DNA from: Candidatus Obscuribacterales bacterium | Lineage (GTDB): Bacteria; Cyanobacteriota; Vampirovibrionia; Obscuribacterales; Obscuribacteraceae | NCBI GenBank assembly: GCA_019747875.1 | Contig: JAIEQI010000095.1 | Coordinates: 1-64,000 of the forward strand | Direction of reading: 5' to 3' | Length of the DNA: 64,000 nucleotides | Part shown: piece after piece, positions 60,723 to 64,000 of the stretch | How positions within the stretch are numbered: position 1 is the first letter of the stretch | How the letters are laid out: the number at the start of each line of letters is the position of its first letter | The notes under the pieces: generated by a model | Told to the model about the DNA's origin: nothing | The model's input: the letters and a program-made list of their open reading frames with translations, nothing else | Databases searched by the model: none | Position numbers and translations under genes: made by a program

Positions 60723-60890
60723 TTACTTCTTGGTTTCTTTGTGCTCAGTGTGCTTGCGGCAACGTCCGCAATACTTACTGATGTTGAGTCTGTCCGGATC
60801 GTTCTTCTTATTTTTCATTGTCGTGTAATTACGCTCTTTGCATTCATTACAAGCCAATGTGATGATCATGCGATCGTCTTTCTTAGCCAC
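60723..60890 (-). CDS. rpmG: Ribosomal protein L33
   Basis: 55 residues from GTG 60890 (GGAG 9 nt before). It is zinc-ribbon type: CNEC at residues 14-17 and CGRC at 41-44, with ERNYTTMKNKKN and LNISKYC between, as expected of the C+ form of L33. First gene of the operon. Confidence 0.95.
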   Translation of the reverse strand: MAKKDDRMIITLACNECKERNYTTMKNKKNDPDRLNISKYCGRCRKHTEHKETKK

Positions 60891-60956
60891 GGTTCATTCT
60901 CCGTTGGAAGTCTGAGGCATTTTGCCTGATGTTTATTCTGGAAGCCAAAAATTGCC

Positions 60957-60985
60957 AGAAAAAAGCGCCCCTCGCGAGGCGTTGA
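60957..60985 (-). promoter_or_regulatory. GC hairpin with T6 run at the start of the ribosomal operon leader
   Basis: On the minus strand CGCCTCGCGAGGGGCG is followed by CTTTTTTC. It begins almost exactly where transcription from the 60991-61020 promoter should start. It might be a 5'-stabilising stem, an early attenuator, or a terminator for upstream read-through. Confidence 0.55.
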
Positions 60986-60990
60986 TGGAA

Positions 60991-61020
60991 AGTATATCTA
61001 ATGATGGAAAAATCTGTCAA
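60991..61020 (-). promoter_or_regulatory. Near-consensus promoter of the rpmG-trnW-secE-nusG-rplK-rplA operon
   Basis: On the minus strand TTGACA (61020-61015, 6/6) and TATACT (60996-60991, 5/6) are 18 bp apart. The predicted start lies near 60984, about 95 nt before the rpmG GTG. It is the best sigma-70-type promoter in the window. Confidence 0.8.
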
Positions 61021-61187
61021 CCGAAACGGAGCTGAGATGCTGGTAAGACGGCGCTAAGTGAACTGAATTGCTCGACACGGCCGCGCCTTATCCTCATGCT
61101 GAGCCGAGTTTTAAAGGCGTCAAAATTGTCCAAATAATTTTCTGTATTGTAACGACAAAGAAACACCGCGCCACCAGTGGTGCCGAA

Positions 61188-61215
61188 AGGCGCATTACAT
61201 GCGCCTCTTTTCTTC
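61188..61215 (+). terminator. Plus-strand terminator not linked to a gene
   Basis: AGGCGCA (61188-61194) - TTACA - TGCGCCT (61200-61206), then CTTTTCTT. No plus-strand gene precedes it within 300 bp; the stretch 61021-61446 otherwise holds only a CCACCAGTGGTG palindrome (61171-61182) and an unsupported minus frame. It may end a small plus-strand RNA, or be a repeat-type hairpin. Confidence 0.5.
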
Positions 61216-61446
61216 ATCTTTTCTTTCGATTCTGATGGCGTAGTGCCGATTCGAAATCGAGGATACGGTCTCATCTGGGCGAGTCGCAAGCGAACGCGCG
61301 CGATGTCATCCGTCCACCATGAGTATGAACTGCTGGCGCCCGTCGCGACATGAGACAAGGTCGGAAGCGAAGGAAGAAAAAGATGCACAGAAAACCATCT
61401 GGCTCGGGAACTGACACTTAGTGCTGCAGAATCGTAGTATATGAAC

Positions 61447-61480
61447 AAAAAGGAGCGGACCCACCGTGAGGCGGGTCCGC
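61447..61480 (-). terminator. Terminator of the GlsB-type gene
   Basis: GCGGACCC (61455-61462) pairs with GGGTCCGC (61473-61480); the minus strand continues CTCCTTTTTG. It is 42 bp after the stop of the 61523 gene. Confidence 0.85.
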
Positions 61481-61522
61481 CGAATTATGCCACCACTATG
61501 AGTGGCAATTGCGAAATACTGC

Positions 61523-61789
61523 TTAGACAGCATTTCCATGAAGAACTGAAGATACAAGCGACAACAGGAAGACAAAGACTGCCGATCCTATAATGCACGG
61601 AATCAGGGAAACGCCGGCTAAATCCGGTCCCAGTCCACCGAGCAATGCACCACCGATCCATGCACCAATGATGCCAACAACTGCAGTTGTCAGAAAACCA
61701 CCTGGGATTACGCCAGGCACAAGTTTTTCTGCGATCCAGGCGCAGGCAGCGGCGACAATCAAAAACAGAATGAAGCTGAGAATACCCAT
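61523..61789 (-). CDS. GlsB/YeaQ/YmgE-type membrane protein
   Basis: 88 residues, three hydrophobic helices with Gly-rich packing: ILSFILFLIVAAACAWIAEKLVPG, VVGIIGAWIGGALLG, and IGSAVFVFLLSLVS. The G-x-x-x-G pattern and ending fit the transglycosylase-associated/GlsB family of small stress-linked inner-membrane proteins. The ATG at 61789 has GGAGG nearby. Confidence 0.88.
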   Translation of the reverse strand: MGILSFILFLIVAAACAWIAEKLVPGVIPGGFLTTAVVGIIGAWIGGALLGGLGPDLAGVSLIPCIIGSAVFVFLLSLVSSVLHGNAV

Positions 61790-61925
61790 CTCGTCCTCCT
61801 ATTTGCACTTCGTAAATAATCGATTCGTGTTGTGACGTTGAGAGACAGGTCAAGAACAAAAATAGTTCCCCGGCGACGAAAAAGAACTGCTAACATGTGT
61901 GCGTCCTGTCCTTAGGGGCTACGAA

Positions 61926-63527
61926 GTGAGCGTGCCAGCAATCCGACTCTTTATCGTTCTAAGTTTCGTTCTCGCATTGTCGTCATGCGCAGCGCGACAG
62001 TCGGATGGTCCGGAAAAAGATACTCTGAGAATCAATTTAGCGGCGGAACCGCCAAGCCTTGATTGGCACGTCAGCACGGACAACACATCCTTCGACGTTG
62101 TATCGAATTTGATGGTTGGACTCACTCAATATCGAAACGATCTTTCTTGTGCTCCAGCATGTGCAGAGAGCTGGGAAATACTGGATGGTGGCAAGCGTTA
62201 TGTATTTCATCTGCGAAAGAACTTAAAGTGGAGCGATGGAAAACCAGTTGTGGCACAAGATTTCGAGTATGCCTGGCGACGCATTTTGGATCCCGCGACA
62301 GCATCTTCTTACTCGTTCTTTTTGTACGATGTAGAAAACGGATTTGAGTACAACACAGGTGTTGTTAAAGATCCATCAAAGTTAGGCATTCGCTGCATTG
62401 ATGATCAAACCTTCGAAGTGCGGCTCAAGAAGCCTGCTTCGTACTTCCTGAATATGACGGCGATTTGCGCCTCATTTCCGCAGCGCAAAGATATTATTGA
62501 AAAATATGGAAACCGTTGGACCGAACCAGGCAACATGGTCGTCAATGGTCCTTTTGTGTTGAAGGATTGGATGCACGAATACAAAATCGATCTGGAAGCG
62601 AATCCCCTGTTTTTCGAGGGTCCGCCGAAGATCAAGAAGATCAAGATGTTCATGATTCCCGAGCAAGCAACAGCTTTTGCTCTTTATCAAAATGGTCAAT
62701 TGGATTACATCGACAACCGGAGTTTTCCGACACCAGAAGTTGAGCAAGCAAAAAAGACCTCTGAGTACAAGAACTTTGCTCTGCTGCGAAACAACTATCT
62801 TGGCTTCAACGTGACAAAGAAACCATTTGATGATAAGCGTGTTCGGCTTGCTGTATCCATGTCGATCGACCGCACAGTTTTTCCGAAGATTTTGCATCGC
62901 GAAGAAAAGCCATCATATACATGGATACCGGAAGGGTTACTCGGCTACTCACGTGATTCAGGCCCAACATATGATCCCGAAGCGGCGCGCAAGCTCTTGG
63001 CGGAAGCTGGATATCCTGACGGTAAAGGCTTTCCGAAGATCTCGATTCTCTACCCAACCAGAGAAGACGCAAGACTTGTTATGGAGTCTGTGCAAGATCA
63101 GTTGAAACGAAATCTCAATATCAATCCGGAATTGACGAATCAAGAGTGGAAAGTCTACCTGCAAAAACTGCGCCGTGATGCGCCTCCAATCTATCGCGCA
63201 AACTGGGGAGCCGACTACCCAGATCCGGAAACCTTCGCGAATATTTTTACCAGCCACAACTTGAACAACAACACACGCTGGAAAAATGCCGAGTACGACA
63301 AGCTTGACGAACAAGCCACATCGGAGCTCGATCCGAAGATCAGAGCAGAGATCTACAAGAAGATGGATCGAATGGTCTGCCGTGAAGAGGCAGTAATTGC
63401 CTGCACATTCTTAGCGACACAAAACATCATGTGCAAACCTTGGGTCGAAGGCATCGCTGTCAATCCACTGGACCTGCAGTTCTTCAAAGACGCAAAGATC
63501 GACAACGACTGGAAAGCAAAAAATTGA
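61926..63527 (+). CDS. Peptide/oligopeptide-binding lipoprotein (SBP_bac_5, OppA-like)
   Basis: 533 residues from GTG 61926 (AGGGG 8 nt before). A lipobox LALSSC at about residues 16-21 anchors it to the membrane. Family features: EPPSLDWHVSTDNTSFDV, ESWEILDGGKRYVFHLRKNLKWSDGKPV and FEYAWRRILDP, and IEKYGNRWTEP and NWGADYPDPETF. This is the solute receptor of an oligopeptide ABC importer; no permease or ATPase genes follow, so the transporter is elsewhere or this is an orphan receptor. Confidence 0.92.
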   Translation: MSVPAIRLFIVLSFVLALSSCAARQSDGPEKDTLRINLAAEPPSLDWHVSTDNTSFDVVSNLMVGLTQYRNDLSCAPACAESWEILDGGKRYVFHLRKNLKWSDGKPVVAQDFEYAWRRILDPATASSYSFFLYDVENGFEYNTGVVKDPSKLGIRCIDDQTFEVRLKKPASYFLNMTAICASFPQRKDIIEKYGNRWTEPGNMVVNGPFVLKDWMHEYKIDLEANPLFFEGPPKIKKIKMFMIPEQATAFALYQNGQLDYIDNRSFPTPEVEQAKKTSEYKNFALLRNNYLGFNVTKKPFDDKRVRLAVSMSIDRTVFPKILHREEKPSYTWIPEGLLGYSRDSGPTYDPEAARKLLAEAGYPDGKGFPKISILYPTREDARLVMESVQDQLKRNLNINPELTNQEWKVYLQKLRRDAPPIYRANWGADYPDPETFANIFTSHNLNNNTRWKNAEYDKLDEQATSELDPKIRAEIYKKMDRMVCREEAVIACTFLATQNIMCKPWVEGIAVNPLDLQFFKDAKIDNDWKAKN

Positions 63528-63544
63528 TCACGGGATCTTGTGCT

Positions 63545-63645
63545 AAGCGGACGGGACATCCGCGGCCCATACGATCTGATCTACTATCGCCGGCATATGG
63601 TAACTGGTTCGATCCCGGGAGCGCCGGCATCTTGCCGGCTTCGAA
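63545..63645. repeat. Composite interspersed element: degenerate module A plus one GCCGGC copy
   Basis: AGCGGACGGGACATCCGCGG (module A with two changes) at 63545-63564, then GGTTCGATCCCGGGAGCGCC and GGCATCTTGCCGGCTTCGAA at 63606-63645. The order equals that of 30629-30778. It lies 18 bp after the binding-protein stop. Confidence 0.8.
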
Positions 63646-63650
63646 CGGCT

Positions 63651-64000
63651 CTAAGTTCTAACAGTATGGCAAGTGTGTCGGTTGGGTATAGCCTGGCTGA
63701 GTAGGAGTTGGACAAATAATGCTTGCCGGATCAGCGGCCGCTCCACCTGTTTCTCCATCCATCGAGCTTGTATTGTTTAGCTTCTTAAGTTTCGGCAGCG
63801 GCTTTCGCGCACTTTTCTTGCCGCCCTTGCCTTCGGATTCTCTCGAGCTATTGATTGAACGCAGCTCACATCAATCTTTCACACGTTGCCCGACCTACCC
63901 TCAGATCGCTGAACATGTCTAAGACACAGAAATCTAGTGGATCAGTTATGGATTTCCAATATTTGGATTCGGATACATCGCTGGCGTGTTGTACGCCCCA
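63651..64000. other. Right edge: competing short frames, no confident gene
   Basis: Three frames are open but incomplete. A minus frame of 71 codons (63658-63870, ending IICPTPTQPGYTQPTHLPYC) has protein-like composition but no start before its internal Met. A second minus frame runs in from the edge to TGA at 63866-63868. On the plus strand an ATG at 63916 is open to the edge (28 codons). The first two could be one gene split by a frameshift. Confidence 0.3.

Noticed and set aside
61017..61448. 143-residue minus-strand frame
   Set aside because: It overlaps the -35 region of the ribosomal promoter, contains a plus-strand terminator, and has an Arg/Ser/Cys-rich composition unlike its neighbours.
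63719..63922. 67-residue plus-strand frame
   Set aside because: It is opposite a more protein-like minus frame and has no ribosome-binding site; neither is certain.

Overview
The window looks like a chromosomal segment of a free-living, non-photosynthetic Gram-negative bacterium. My best guess is the Melainabacteria/Vampirovibrionia (Obscuribacter-like) sister lineage of Cyanobacteria. This is inference, resting on an OstA/LptD-like outer-membrane protein, the order rpmG - tRNA-Trp - secE - nusG - rplK - rplA, caspase-TPR proteins and a Ser/Thr kinase with a TPR-like tail, many secreted proteins of unknown function, balanced base composition, and no photosynthesis genes. No prophage, CRISPR array, insertion sequence or rRNA was found.

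Layout. 0-10 kb: a 30-bp palindromic repeat array, meaB, nagA, an ABC1/UbiB-type kinase, a ROK sugar kinase and an OstA/LptD-like protein. 10-21 kb: an iron-alcohol dehydrogenase / SCP2 / PfkB-kinase operon, a caspase-TPR membrane protein, the selenium pair selD-yedF, and a CPBP protease whose gene has been invaded by the repeat. 21-28 kb: recO, then the overlapping chain glyA - wecA-like - Ser/Thr kinase, ending on an amidohydrolase pseudogene. 28-34 kb: an LRR protein, a response regulator, a protein of a new family and a sensor histidine kinase. 34-45 kb: a DUF433/DUF5615 toxin-antitoxin pair, a second caspase-TPR protein, a second member of the new family with a broken tandem copy, malic enzyme, a Tat-exported superoxide dismutase, an EF-hand calpain-like pseudoprotease and an AlkA-like glycosylase. 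45-54 kb: secreted unknowns, then a NarL-type two-component pair whose kinase shares an unrecognised domain with a nearby stand-alone protein, and a patatin. 54-64 kb: a giant membrane spermidine-synthase-like protein, the ribosomal/transcription operon, a GlsB-type membrane protein and an oligopeptide-binding lipoprotein.

How the genes work together. The clearest units are translationally coupled or closely packed: lptD-like/ROK kinase; Fe-ADH/SCP2/PfkB; selD/yedF (selenophosphate supply); glyA/wecA-like/kinase; DUF433/DUF5615; NarL regulator/histidine kinase; and rpmG-trnW-secE-nusG-rplK-rplA, which has a near-consensus promoter. The most unusual content is two caspase-like TPR proteins plus a calpain-fold protein that has lost its catalytic Cys and His, a small family of polar proteins with a common C-terminal domain, the input domain shared between a histidine kinase and a stand-alone protein, and two families of palindromic interspersed repeats, one of which lies in frame in a protease gene while the other abuts a gene that appears to start at CTG.
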